Shown: piece after piece, positions 1-12,401 of the stretch
Layout of the letters: every line of letters begins with the position of its first letter
Position numbering within the stretch: the first letter of the stretch is position 1
DNA from: Euptelea pleiosperma
Lineage: Eukaryota > Streptophyta > Magnoliopsida > Ranunculales > Eupteleaceae
Length of the DNA stretch: 64,000 nt
Direction: 5' to 3'
Assembly (NCBI GenBank): GCA_035048495.1
Contig: CM068540.1
Span: 3,208,829 to 3,272,828, forward strand
The notes under the pieces: generated by a model
What the model was told of the DNA's origin: nothing
Database searches by the model: none
Seen by the model: the letters and a program-made list of their open reading frames with translations, nothing else
Made by a program: the position numbers and the translations under genes

Positions 1-480
1 ATAATTATACCCCCACTCATTTAGGAAAAAGAAAAAATATATTAAATTTTGATAAAGTAAAGTAATTATTTATATAATGAAGTATAACATTAAAATAGAT
101 GGTCGACTAAATTTTGCTCTTTTGTAAGCGAGTGGATCCCCAAATTCTCCTCTTCCGCCTTCATAAATTCTTATTTGTAACAAGTATAAAAAACTAACAA
201 CTAATTAATAATTTACAACCCATACCAATAATTAATTAATTATAAAATATTTAACATGATCAATTGCATTTCTTATTGTATCTATATCCGATTTTAGCCT
301 TTTGATCATTATCTTCAAACTCGTCCTTATATCTGGGTGATGAGTCTCACTATCTCAAAATTGTGGGTTCAAGAAATAAGCTACAAAATAAAAAATGATT
401 TTAATGACTAAAAGGATTAATAATATAAAAATACATATTATCAATGTAGTATTATAGTTTACTTGCTGCATGGAGATCAT
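1..480. other. AT-rich stretch without a gene
   Basis: AT-rich sequence with short poly-A and poly-T runs. I see no coding frame, no RNA gene and no clear transposon end. Confidence 0.5.
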
Positions 481-539
481 GATGAAGTTGTGTCTCCTAT
501 TTTCTGTCTATAATATCGAAGTAGTGCTGGTGATAGCGA

Positions 540-756
540 ACTTGCAATTACTTCTTTAGCTCTTTTCATCGCTTTAAATATGTACCAAATGTAGTTTCTT
601 ATCTTGGTCCATAATCTTTAGAATCTTCACAGGAGGTCCCATAACTTTGCACACATCCTCTGCGCTATAACAAAATTTATCATTTAAAATCAACTTGGAG
701 ACATCTTTGGCAAGTGTTGTAAAATATTTGTGTGCTAACACCAATGAAAGACTCAT
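540..756 (-). pseudogene. hAT transposase fragment, C-terminal side
   Basis: A 60-codon antisense frame reads like the part of plant hAT transposases that lies between the catalytic core and the dimerisation region. It includes a stretch resembling 'VCKVMGPPVKILKIMDQDK', and the frame can be followed into an FKAMKRAKE-like stretch past its formal end. It has the same strand and order as the hAT relic at 1740-3250, so it is probably the 3' part of that element, separated by about 1 kb of unrelated DNA. Too short to be functional. Confidence 0.5.
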
Positions 757-1739
757 AATAAATAAAAGAAGAAGATGATGATCAAATGATCTCCAAGACT
801 CGATAATAATCGATGTCTTTTAGACGATATTTCTCACTCTTATCGAAATCGCAAGTGCACAAAGGGTTTAGAAAAGAACGCATTTGAGATACAATGAAGC
901 CCCTTGATCACGATGGTTGATATAGAATTATACACAATTCGATCAACCCAAAATACTCTATTTTTCACAAATTGATGTTACCTAGAACTCTGTTATTATT
1001 TGTTGTACAAGCGAGAGATTTTTAAATTTTAACTGTGTTTTGTCTCAATCCTAGGCATTGTCTTAAATAGACAAGTTTGTGTCTATTCCGAATAAACACT
1101 GTCAGGATCTTACAGTCTAGATCTGATTGGTGGTTAGATCTGAGTAGTCTAGATCGATTATGGATTGTCATGTCTATTTATTTCAATTTGATCAATCTGC
1201 ATTTATCCATCCGTGTTATCTTATGATTCTGTGGTTCAGATTGATCACGCAAGTCAATAGGATCGTTGGACCATCTGTAACTATCGAAACCGTAAAAGAT
1301 GACCATCGAGACATCTATAATCGTCTAACCGTCGGATATGGCCATTAGGATATTTGGTTGCACCATCCACATCATCTGGATTAATTGTTGATCAACGGCC
1401 AAAAATCAAAGATCTTCAACTCCTCGATATGATGCGAAGTGCCAAGTGCGCTTTTAAAAGCGCTCAAAAGACCCTAAATGCCCAATCGCCCTTAGCACAA
1501 GTGCATATGGGTGCGCGAATGCGTAGTACTTCGCACCACACAAATATTATTCTCCATATGTGTACATCTAGTACACATGTATAAGTATGCTTCATGCTTT
1601 ATAAAGAAAATAAGTTTTCCTTCTTTGTCTGATGTGGGACTAAGGTTCTCTTTTGTAAGAAAAAATAAAGCACAAAAAAGATAAAAACTTACCTTTTGAC
1701 TTTTCATTTTTAAAAATCTTTCTAACAACAAGTTCCTTC
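757..1739. other. Non-coding DNA between hAT fragments
   Basis: About 1 kb with no credible coding frame; short frames around 1160-1730 have no recognisable domain. It probably holds diverged hAT sequence plus later insertions. I could not find its borders. Confidence 0.4.
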
Positions 1740-3250
1740 CTTCTTCTATCCATGCTATACCTATGTCTAACTAACTCCTTTCACTCATCTGATGTAAACA
1801 TTCTCCTTAGTAGATTATGATATCAGATAAGGCTTTCATATGAAAATGAATTTTGTTGCAAATCTAGTGATATCGGGACGTAACAAGTCTCTACCTTCAA
1901 TAAATGTCTTCATTAAGTTCACTAACTTTGACTATTATATATAAAATAAGTTATTTTAAGCACATCTCTGATGTTATCACTAAATCAGGTCAACTTTCTA
2001 ATATCCTCAAGTATAAAGTCAATGCAGTGTACCGGACAAGGACTCCAGTATAAATGGAGCCTATTTTTCATCAACTCTATCCCTACACGCTTATACGAAG
2101 CTTCATTGTCCGTCACAATCTTGACAACATCCTCTTTACCTATCTCATCAACCATCTTATCCATCAACTCAAGAATGTAGCTCGATGTCTTCTTTTTCTT
2201 AGATGTGTCTATTGACTTAAGAAAAATCATGTTTTTATCATAATAGACTATAACATTTATGATAGACTTTCTAGTACCTGAAGTCCAACCATCATACATA
2301 ATTGTACATCCAAACTCTGGCCATTTATTCTTTATTCCATTGAAATAATCATTTAGCTCAACCAACTCCTCATTCAAATACATATTTGCAAGCTGGAATG
2401 GGGTAGGTCCTCTTATAGGCCCCGACTCACCAATAGTGTTAATCATAGTTTGAAAATAGGGGCTCTTTGCTGCATTTAATGAAATTGAGTTGAACATAAT
2501 AAATTGTGAAATTTCCCTCTCAACCTTGTACACGACTTGTTTCACACCCCATGATCCCTTCAATTTTTTTGTGTTCTTTCTGTAGATTTGTATAAGTATG
2601 GATCAATTCCCTTAGGAGTTTCTATTGTAGTATCAACCTCTATATCTGGTATTCGTGGTCAAGTAGAAGGATCATATACACTAGCACTATGTTGCATCGC
2701 CTCCATAATATAAGTACAATCATATACACTTACACTACAAAGCATCTCCCTACCTATGCGTACACCACCAGATGAACTTGTCCCTAGATACATAGTGCCT
2801 TCTTCGAGCTTGCTCATCTGCCTCTCGTTTGCTTTCACTTATAGCCCATTTCAAATCATTTCTTTCATCTCTTTCAAAATGTGCAAGATATTGATCTTCA
2901 TCTTCATTAGAAATATTGATATTCTCTTCTCCAGCCCCTTCTCTTTTACTACTACTATTGTCCAACTAATTCGATATTTCTTGTAAAATTTTTCTTTTTC
3001 TTTACTTAACAACCCTCATTTGTTTGGTTGACTGTAAATGATTCATGATCATCAGTTTCACTTCTTTAAAAACTTTTGGGCAAGTTGTTACATCTCCCAG
3101 TTGCCCAACAAGATATTTCAATTTTGTCACCCCACATGCATTATCTTGTCCTAGTGAATGCATTTAAAAATATTCTTCTTATTACCCCCAATTGCAATAC
3201 AATGTTGCCAACCAATATCTTGTTTTCTTCATCACAACATTTTTTATAAT
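1740..3250 (-). pseudogene. hAT-family transposase relic (BED finger and DUF659-type core)
   Basis: Read on the minus strand, 3245-3000 translates to a BED-finger-like block (W..C near an IGGNKKNIFKC stretch, then GDVTTCPKV) broken by an in-frame stop. 2965-2750 is an acidic linker. 2563-1985 is an uninterrupted 192-codon frame matching the DUF659 region of plant hAT transposases: a YDGWTSGTRKS motif, a KIVTDNEASYK motif and a CPVHCIDFIL motif. The frame then degenerates through a DLLRPDITRFATKF-like block near 1900. Stops and frame changes show it is inactive. Family assignment comes from these motifs; I did not find its terminal inverted repeats. Confidence 0.8.
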
Positions 3251-4780
3251 TTTACTTCTGTATATATACTACTTGAGCTAAGCTTGTTATAAACTCACAT
3301 TAATCTCAAGATCACAAAAAATTTAAAAATTGATAACTTAATTAATAACGGAATATTCAAATGATAACTAATCATATAAACATTAGAAAGAAATATAAAG
3401 TCTCATATGCAGCTAAAATATTATCATCATATCAAAAAGTAGATAACAAATCCTATTACATAACCGTCAACCTGTTTAAAAGAAAACATCTTAAATTAGA
3501 ACTGTGAATAAAAGAAAATATTATCAGTCTAATCCATCAAAACATTCTAATCTATTGTAAATATCCTTACAAGGGTCGTTATACACCAATTAATGGATTG
3601 TGACTATAACATGTTACAGTGATCATGTTATAGAGCTTGGAATAAATTACCAAACATAATTGATAAAATTTACCAAAATTTAATTTCTCTATTTCTCAAT
3701 AGATTGATAAAAATTGTACTAAATTTCTACATTCAAAATGTTCTTTCAATTAAAACTTCATTCCTACTACCATCCCCACCAAATCTATGTGCCAACTCTT
3801 ACATCAGCCATAGTCCAAAATTTATACCTATATGATAATATTTACCATTAAATAAATTACATAATTTTGAAATTACACCAGTCCGTTCTTTTTAATCCAA
3901 TATACCTAGAATGGGGGGTTGATTAGGTATTTAAAAATTAATTATACCTACACAATTTTACTGGTCTATGGTAGGGGAACAAAATCGCATGTCTTAGTTG
4001 TTTGATAAAAGATTATCACAACTAACTCAAATTGAATATACCTTCGTGGTATATTTTCTTTTCGTCGTTTGGTCTAATCAAGATAGATAGGGGAATACAA
4101 ATAATTAATCACACAAGACAAGAGATTTTTACGTATAACCTTAGCCAAGAAAAAACCACGGGACCATGTCCAGACGGAAAGTATCACTAACTGAAAAGTT
4201 AAACGAAACAAAGGTTACCTACGCAGCACCATTGCAAAGACAGTTTCCAACCTTATCCAAGGCCTACTGCTGATGCGTCCACGTCCTCTGAATCAACACT
4301 ACGAATCAACGCGCGCCCTTCCAGCGAAGAAGCCTTGTCCGCTTGTTCAATTTGGTACACCCCAAACCTACTATCGATCGGCTGCTCCGATCTTAATTCT
4401 CAACACTTACGCCTTTATAGAAGGTGAAGGATTCAGTACGCCCTGAACCCTAAGTTGCTCAAAGGTGTTGAGTCACATTGGTACACTCAGGCTACTAGGT
4501 CGAATATATAAGTGATGGACCTAAGCTGAGGAATGGATCAAGCACTTGACTTCGATCAAGAAGAGGAACAAGCTCACAAGATGTGAATGAGAAACAAGCT
4601 TATTGCTCTCCGAATGGACACTCTAATAACTAAACCTTTTCTTCTTTCTCTTGAAAGATTGAGTCACTCTGTGTCCCAGTGTGTGTTTAGAGAAAGTATA
4701 AAACGGTTGTATTTATAGAATTCGTGACCCTAAGTCGTGTAGAACGTGGGAGAGTGGAACTAAGAATTTCAGATCTGAGA
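3251..4780. other. Unassigned AT-rich DNA, possibly LTR-derived from about 3900
   Basis: No coding frame. From about 4100 the text (a dry GAGATTTTTACGT stretch, then a TATA-like stretch near 4698) resembles the flank of a plant LTR, but I found no paired repeat to prove it. Confidence 0.3.
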
Positions 4781-4800
4781 AAGACCGAGAGCATGCTAAG

Positions 4801-4953
4801 TCCAATCGATTGGCCGCAATAAATTTCCTATTCTGTAGACTCCAATCGATTACACAAAGGTCTCCAATCGATCTCATAGAGTCTCCAATCGATTTGGCTT
4901 TGAACATGTTCTACCTTACAGACTCTAATCAATTTCACAGAGTCTCCAATCGA
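4801..4953 (+). repeat. Array of TCCAATCGAT motifs spaced in steps of about 20 bp
   Basis: The decamer TCCAATCGAT starts at 4801, 4841, 4863, 4884 and 4944, and a degenerate copy (TCTAATCAAT) starts at 4924. The intervals are 40, 22, 21, 40 and 20 bases, so the copies sit on a period of about 20-21. The surrounding bases also repeat in part (CATAGAGTC, CACAGAGTC). Function unknown; it may be a subrepeat in an LTR or untranslated leader. Confidence 0.8.
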
Positions 4954-4999
4954 TTGGGCTAATATATTATTCTACCTCGTAGCTTCCACAATTGGACCA

Positions 5000-5828
5000 A
5001 GTACCAGAATTGCCAAGATGAAATAGAAGTTGTTATCACCCTTAGATCAAGCCCGATCATTGAGGAGCCAGTGTATCCTTATTCGGTGTCTTTAACAGCA
5101 CCAAATCTTGAACCTACCTCAGAGCAACCTATTTCTCACTCTACCTCTGCCGACCCTGATGACGATCTCCATGACACTGAGCTGTGTCTCGATCGCAAGA
5201 TCCCAACTGTCCTAGATCTACCGTTCCTCCTCACCTCCCTTGGATTGTGCAACAATAGTGATGAACCCGAGTCTCAATCTTTGGTGCCCTTAACAGCACC
5301 AACTTCTGGACCGAGCACGATTTGCCATGAAATACAAGAAGAATGGCTATGATATGCCATTTGCACCGATTAATGAAGTGAAAAATCATGATAAAATTAT
5401 CTTATTTGGTTGTGGGTTGTAGTAGGACGAAACAACAAAATCATTCATATAGTTGTTTGAAATATTTTTAGAGGGGGAGTAAATCATTCAAACATGTTTT
5501 TTTTTACAAATCAAACCATTTCAATAACTAATGCAATTAGACATGTGCATTCTAAATATGCATCATCTTCTATGTTGATGGTGTATTTATCAAAACGAGT
5601 GAAGTGCTTGTCTCGTGTGTCTAACGGATTTCATTTTTTGCACTAGATTTCAGAGTTGATGTAACACTTGCATTTTTCCTAAATCCCGAATTGGTATAGT
5701 CATTGATGTAGGCAATATTGATCTATGGATTGAAGCCCCTTGGGGTTATAGGTCGGATTTCGTGTTAATCATAGTTTTTGGGCCTATTCCTTGGTGTGAG
5801 TAGAGACCATATTTGGGTATTTATATAT
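5000..5828. other. Intergenic DNA without a recognisable gene
   Basis: A 93-codon open frame at 5071-5352 (+) shows no known domain. It carries two similar 'LTAPTSGP'/'LTAPNLEP' stretches and may be transposon-derived. Nothing else is evident. Confidence 0.35.
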
Positions 5829-6195
5829 GAGAAATTCTATTTGCACCCCACAAATTCCATAAGCACCCCATTTAGGTGGTTTTGGTCCGAAAATGCCCTT
5901 AGACAAAAAAAAAACCCAAGCACCCCACTCTTCGTCCCTCCCTCTCCACTTCTCTCTCTACCTCTCTCCCTCCCTCTCCACCTCTCACCATCTTCTCTCC
6001 CTCTCCACCTCTGTCTCTCTGTCACCTGAAAAAAAACCCAAAACAAAGGAAAAAAGAAGAAGGAGGAGGAGGAGGACGTTGTCGCCGTCACCGCCGCCAC
6101 CACCACGAGTACGTCTCTCTCTCTCAAGCCCCATGGTAGTTAGTGCCGTGGGGACTGTGTAGCCCATGGCCAGCCGAACCGTGGCTACTATGAGT

Positions 6196-6196
<1 letters not shown>

Positions 6197-6240
<44 letters not shown>
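6197..6240 (+). repeat. (GA)n microsatellite
   Basis: About 20 uninterrupted GA units, inside the left arm of the split foldback element and immediately before the hAT insertion point. Confidence 0.9.
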
Positions 6241-6243
<3 letters not shown>

Positions 6244-6482
6244 TGAGTAGGGCTGTCAAAGGGCCGGGTCAGGGTAGGGCCTAGCCCGACCCTAGTCCTA
6301 TCCTCGCTTATAAAGCTGAGGCCCTAGCCCTTAGAGGGCCTGAACCGGCTAGTGTAAAGACCCGCTTCAAAACGTAATATAATATCTGAAACCTATTGAG
6401 TGCCACGATACCCTATCAGACATTCCTAGAATGTCTGACTAGAACCAGACCCATACACACGATAATTGGGCAATACAATTAA

Positions 6483-7487
6483 GGCTGCATTTGTTTTTTA
6501 CAAATGTGCGCGCATTGGCGTTGTTGTGCGCAACTGAGCCAAAAAATATGTGTTTGTTTGCACCAATGTGCGCGACTCACAATATGCACCAGTGCCCTCA
6601 ATGTGCACCAATGCGCGTGTTACAACACTCACCCTCCCTGAGAATCGGAACACGCACGAAATTGCGTGTTACAACACGCGCCATTGTACCATAAAGCATA
6701 CTTATGGTGCATCGCACGGTGTATCACACTATATTTAAAAAATAATTTTTATTATATTGTATATATTATATAAAATAATATATATTATAATATTATATTA
6801 TATTATTATAATAATAATATTATTATTATATTATAATAATAATATTATTATTATATTATATAATATTAATATAATATATTATAATATTATATAATTCATT
6901 ATAATAATATCATTATAATATTAATATTATATAATATTAATAATATTGATATTATAATAATATTATGTAATAATATAATATATTATAATAATAGTATATA
7001 TTAATATTATATCATAGTAATATAATACATTATTATTAATTATGTATTATAATTCATTATAATAATATCATTATAATATTAATATATTAATAATATTGAC
7101 ATTATAATAATATTATGTAATAATGTAATATCATATAATAAAATAATATTATATATGATTATCATATAATAATATTATATACGATTATCATATAATAATA
7201 TGATATATTATTATAATTCTATATGTATATCGAGAAATAAAATGTCCAAATCGAGTCGACCTGGTAGTCCAAAAATGTCAATATACATTTTATATAATGT
7301 GGTGCGATGCACTGAATCGGGCGCAACATGTACCGTTATTTGCGCAAACAAACACACATAATTTGTTTCGCGTGCGATTTATTGAATAATTTCAAACGCC
7401 TAACATTCGAAGTCGCGTGCGTTGAACGTGCGCGGGTTCTGAAGTGCGCACCTCTTAAAACACGCGTGAAAAAAAACAAACGCAACC
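6483..7487. mobile_element. PIF/Harbinger-type non-autonomous element
   Basis: The left end GGCTGCATTTGTTTTTT and the right end, whose reverse complement is GGTTGCGTTTGTTTTTTTT, are matching terminal inverted repeats. A direct TAA (6480-6482 and 7488-7490) flanks it, the 3-bp duplication typical of PIF/Harbinger and Tourist elements. The outer 230 bp on both sides are rich in TGCGCG and GCGCA motifs in inverted order. The centre is an AT-only palindromic tract. No transposase frame. Confidence 0.8.
6730..7235. repeat. AT-only palindromic low-complexity tract
   Basis: About 500 bases composed almost only of ATT, AAT and TATA steps, with repeated self-complementary blocks (ATAATATTAT and similar). 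At least one block of about 60 bases recurs (near 6888 and 7050). It is the interior of the Harbinger-type element. Confidence 0.85.
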
Positions 7488-10400
7488 TAAATCTAAAAAG
7501 AATCATACAAAACAGACACCGCCATTAGACTCGCCACGTCGAATTACCCTAGGGGCACCATTTTCATAAATGTCCACCCGTGCCCGAACCCCGCACCTCG
7601 ACCCACGGGTATCGAGCAAAAAAAAAAAAGGGTCAAATTCACCTTTTTGGGTAAAGCACGGGGATGAATTTACACATTTCTTGTATGATATCATGACATC
7701 ATAGTTATGTCATTTGGACTCCAAATTCTATTAAAAATCTTTAAAAGTTAGATATATAAATAGGGAAGAACAAAAAAAAAAAAAAAATTATGAAACTCTA
7801 GAGAAAACTAGTAGCTTCTCGAGGAAGTAGAGAGAGAGAGGGGAGAAGCCATTAGAGGGTAGAAAATTGAAATATTTCATCACCATTGATCTCTATTACT
7901 TGGATTTCAGCCGGTGAAGGCGTAGAGGAACACGAAGAAAAGGACTTTTTCCCGTTGTGCACCCGGATGTTCCAAGTAGGTGGTTTAAATCTTCAAATGA
8001 TTTCATATTTCCTCTATAATATGCTAATATTTGAAGAAAGCTATCTCAGTGAGAATTGTCATGTTTATTTTCTTATCAAATTTATGATAATCATTTTGTT
8101 GTTGTAATTATATTCCTGATTATTGTCTTGAGGTGAATATTTCAGAAAAGAAAATATATAAATCAATATCTACTTAAAAAAAAAATTAGATTTTTCTACC
8201 GTAAAGAACAGAAATTTTTCAAAACCCTTCCTTTTAGTCTTAAATCCATTTTTGCTAAATAACTAGAAAAAAAAAAGAATGAAAAAAAAAATTAGACTAA
8301 GCCTCAGACTGGTTTCAATGGTGAACCAGTCTGAAGTGTCACCATTTTTGGAGTGGGTTTTGAGGACAAACCGCCCATATGATCAAAATGAAGATCTGTG
8401 ATGATCATGGGGTGGTCTTAATGAAGATTTTGTGGTTGTTTGGGGTCCACAAGAGAGCGTGGGAGGCAGGGGTGTGATACCCCTATTTTAACGACCTTGC
8501 GGGTTGTCCCAAAAGAAAAGAAAAAAAAATTGAATGAATAAATGAAGAGAGGAAAGAAAAGAAAAAAAAAACAACAAACATTTACATATAAATAAATACA
8601 CAATGTAGTAAAGAACCAATATAATAACAATAAAATATTGAACATATAAGAAAGAGAAAAGATTTATAATAGTATATGTATGATAATAAAACTTGAAAAA
8701 AAAAGGGGTAAAATGGTCAACCATTCTTATGTTCAGTGGTACCAAATTGTGGGCCCTTTCATCCACAAATCAATGCTAATTACCCATCATGCTGAACCAC
8801 CATGGAGATAACCCAAATCAAATTGTTTGAGACTCACCAAACATGCTGAAAATTCAGCATGCAAGTCCATTTAGACATATGCCTAACATCCATACGTCAA
8901 GTCTCCAATAGGGTGTGATACATCCAATCGATGCTCAAATCGACAGGTGGGATCTAGCCGTCTAAGAGGCCCAAATCCAATGGCTGACAACACTAATCAG
9001 GTTAAAAAAAAAACTTGCTGGTGGACCCTCCGAAGTACGGGCCGAACACTTATATATATGGTCAGTGACACACTCTTCAAACTCTAAAGTTTCCAGTTGA
9101 AGCGACCCAAATTCAACGGTTAGAAATCACCAACCCGGCTAAACCATACTAGATCACTTCATGTACTCGGGTTTATGCCAAACATCTGTAGGGTCAGAAA
9201 TCTAAAAGGGTGCTGCCACATTTAAGTGCTACCACGGGTAAGTGATGCCACATGTAGGTGTTGCCACATATTATCACATGTGAGGACATCCACGAGTAAA
9301 CTAATGTAGATGGAACAATACACACATGTACCAAATAAACAAATAAAATAAGTAAATACTAAATATGTACACATACTATATGATTTAGTATCATAAACGA
9401 ATAATCCAAATTACATTTGTGGTGTTATGGCCATTTAGGCGTAAACGGAAAAATACAAGAAGTCGACCGAAACAAAAAAATTTATACAAACACATGTGCA
9501 CACCCATGCACCGTAGATATGTATGAATATCACCACACAAATCTATAATTTGAAAGAAAAAAAGTTATGCCCCGATAAATACTATTTCCAAGATAAGAAA
9601 TTTTGCAAGATTTAAATAAAAAACTTTTCAAACTAAAGCGACCCTAGGGAAGGTTTTAATTGTCAACACCATTTTCAAATCAATCATACCAACCCTCTTG
9701 ATTTCTTCATTTTTTTAAAAAAAATATTTTGCACACACTTCGTTCGACTTTCGATTTTCGTCGAACTTTCATTAGAAATTTAATTTAGGGTATTTGCAAC
9801 TTAAAAATATGGATTTTTATAACAAGTTGACTTGAGAAAGTTTCCGCGAAAAAGACAAGGGGCGATTTTGGAAATGGATCGATTTGTGAGATCTCTGACA
9901 CGACTGAGGGTGTGGGATGCTTAGGCTACCCCGGATATGTGGATTTGAATTTTGGATTGGGTGCCTACGTGGACCCAGGTTACTGGCTATTTCAGATAAG
10001 GATTGATTGTTGGTTTTGAGATTGGGGCCCCTACTAGCATACACACACGTCAGAGTGTTAGGAGATCAAATGAAATAATAAGAACTTAAAGAGAAAAGTT
10101 TCTAGAAAAGTTAACAAAGAGGATTTAAATCAGAAATAAAAACCTTAGAAGGCTTAGGTCTATATATCTTTATGTATATATCAGGGTGAATTAGAAGGGC
10201 CATGAAATTCTTAGATAGATGCTATACCTATGCGTTTTCTTAGTGGTTATGGGACATTATTAGGACCATAGGATATTAGCAGTTGTCCTAGAATTTTGGT
10301 TCTTTTGAGGAACCCAGTATGATGCACTGTTTACTGGGATTAACCAATGGTTACACTGTACGCCTGATAGGCATCTAGACGAGGGGCATGATGTACTCTG

Positions 10401-10995
10401 CCCGTAGACTCTCTGCAGACGTCAAACATCTTTGCCGACGTGATAATTAGGCTAACGGTGACTTGAGTCGGAAAATGAGGGTTTTGCGTGGACCCCACGC
10501 TGAGTATGTGGTCAAACGGTGGGGCACCCGACCGGAAAATCAGGACAGGAGAAGACCGCCTGGCCGGCGCAAAAAAAAGGCCAAACGATGCCATTCCACA
10601 TCGGTAATTATTGGAATGATTGCTATGACCAGGGTTGATTACCGATAGTAGCCAGAAGTAGATCTCTATAAACCCTGCATCATTCACAAATTGCTGCTAT
10701 TATATTTAGTGTGAAAATGTGAAGATATTGAAGAACTATAGAGAACCTAATTTTTAACAATGTTCATCTAGTTTTAACTTTCGTACATTATTATATTAAT
10801 TAGGCAAATTACTTGTTATTTTAACTAAGTCTAGTAGCTGCATGTCAATAGACTATGCCAGTTACTGCCATCTATTTTTGTTTTATCGATTATTTTCACT
10901 TGGAGATGAAATCATGAGTAGTTTAAACCACATCCCCACTACTGGGATTTTCCCCAAAAGCTCACCCCTACTCCCCAACCCCTTTCAGATTTCCC

Positions 10996-11076
10996 TATAG
11001 AGGAGTCAGAGTACTTAGAAGAGCTGGTAGCTGATGAGGATCCCGAGTCAGAGTTTGCAGACTACGAGGAGTTTTA
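10996..11076 (+). other. Short acidic reading frame inside the LTR
   Basis: An open stretch of about 26 codons, very rich in Glu and Asp, ends in TAG at 11074-11076. It has no start codon of its own that I trust. It could be the tail of a captured or retrotransposon frame, or chance. Confidence 0.25.
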
Positions 11077-12401
11077 GAGCGACACCATTATTTTGGTAGA
11101 TCCATGAAGCTAGTACATCTTTTTGTAGCTAGAATATTTATCAGTTGGTTTCATTTTGTTATATTTTTGGATTACAGTACATATTACCCTCACAACTATA
11201 CATACATTATCATGTTCAGCATGTTCTATGTACATACGTATTTTGGACATATATAAATGAATGAATGTTTAGATTTCAAAAACGATTGTGTCCTCATTGA
11301 ATTTGTTACTTAACTGAACCTCATGGACTTAATAGACTTTTCTACTGCATTATTAGAGTCTGAAATTAGCACAACTCTGGAGTTTAGCAATCATGAGGAT
11401 ATAAGGACTACTGGGAGAATCAGTGCCACCTCGGGATCTGTGCTAGGTCTCGGGGTGTGACAACTAGGCCCTAGCCCTACCCTGAAGGGCTAGGGTAGGG
11501 TCAAGGTAGGGCCAGGGCCTAGAAGAAAATTATTAAAAAATATAATTTTTTTTAGTAGAAAAATTGGATGCTTTGATAATGCACATGGCTTTGTAACGTG
11601 TTTCCTTGGTTTAATCTATATAGATTTTTCAATGAATGATCATAATTTTAAAAATAAAAATAAACCTTCTAATCTTTCTAAAAACCTCGATAAAATAAAT
11701 GATATATTATAAATTTACACTAGAAAAAAGTCATTTTAGAATGACTCTGAACTATTCTAAAAATTTTCAAAAAATGAACGATTTTGGGTCGGTCATAATT
11801 TGGGAATGGCTCAATTGTTGGGAAATGGCCCAAAATTGTTTTTTTTTTTTAGTATAATTGTAGTGTCCAACACTAATAACGTTGTGACATGTGTACCTAA
11901 GGAAACTTGGAGACCATACCCACCGGTTTTCCCCTTTTATTTTGTATGTTTTGTTTTTCAAAAAAAGGTTTGATTTCCTAGGTAGCTTAGATCTCTCATT
12001 AACAGTTGGACACTTTATATAACTTAGTGTCATTTTCTAAAAAAAAGATCCACTATATGCATTGTTTTATAGAATATAATTTAAAAATAAATAAATATAA
12101 CATAGATGATTCGCTAAGGGCCGGGGCCCCTTGAGTGTGACCCTAGCCCGGCCCTAAGGGCTTTCAAAAGGGTAGGGTAGGGCCGGGCCCCCTTACAAGA
12201 GGGCTGAATTGACACCCCTAGTGGTGAGAGAGAGCGGTGGAGAGGGAGAGAGGATGGTGAAAGGTGGAGAGGGAGGGATAAAGAGTGGGGTGCTTGGGTT
12301 TTTATTTTTATTTTTTTGGTCTAAGGGCATTTTGGCCCAAAAGCACCCAATGGGGTGCTTATGGAATTTGTGGGTGCAAATAGAATTTCCCTTATTGTAT
12401 A

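Larger units (their letters stand above)
6353..11462 (+). mobile_element. Probable solo LTR of a Ty3/gypsy-type retrotransposon, inserted in the hAT element
   Basis: The segment starts TGTAAAGACCCG and ends GGTCTCGGGGTGTGACA, the usual TG...CA form. It is flanked by GCTAG (6348-6352) and ACTAG (11463-11467), a 4-of-5 match for a 5-bp target duplication, and lies cleanly inside hAT subterminal repeats. It contains TATA-like boxes near 7755 and 10667 and a short acidic reading frame ending at 11076. A second LTR-like start, TGTGATACCCC, lies at 8473, so this may be two nested LTRs; I see only one convincing right end. No gag or pol is present. Confidence 0.55.
6248..12220. mobile_element. hAT-type element, non-autonomous, with 8-bp target duplication
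   Basis: The left end TAGGGCTGTCAA and the right end TTGACACCCCTA form short terminal inverted repeats with one mismatch in 12. They are flanked by a perfect 8-bp direct repeat GTGGTGAG (6240-6247 and 12221-12228), the duplication length of hAT transposons. The subterminal zones (6250-6350, 11463-11525, 12115-12200) are packed with GGGCC, TAGGG and CCCTA motifs in both orientations, as is usual for hAT elements. No transposase is visible inside. Most of the length comes from later insertions, so the original element was probably about 0.9 kb. Confidence 0.85.
5829..12391. mobile_element. Foldback (Mutator-like?) element of about 580 bp split by a 6-kb insertion
   Basis: 5829-6010 and 12210-12391 are long, near-identical inverted repeats. 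Each starts G(A/G)GAAATTCTATTTGCACCC at the outer end and runs through CAAATTCCATAAGCACCCC to a CT-rich tract. Removing the hAT insertion at 6248-12220 restores an element of about 580 bp. The flanking 9-mers (5820-5828 TTTATATAT and 12392-12400 TTATTGTAT) agree at only 6 of 9 places, so a target duplication is possible but not proven. Size and CT-rich interior resemble the better-delimited Mutator-like element at 57323-57924. Confidence 0.7.

Noticed and set aside
4801..4953. CRISPR-like array
   Set aside because: The repeats are only 10 bp, spacers are about 10 bp and of uneven number, and the DNA is plant nuclear.
5071..5352. 93-codon frame as a real small gene
   Set aside because: No domain, no supporting context, no clear promoter. 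Two similar internal phrases suggest repeat-derived text.
5837..6167. Long open frames on both strands of the CT/GA-rich segment
   Set aside because: They result from low-complexity CT and GA repeats in a foldback element arm; both strands stay open for the same reason.
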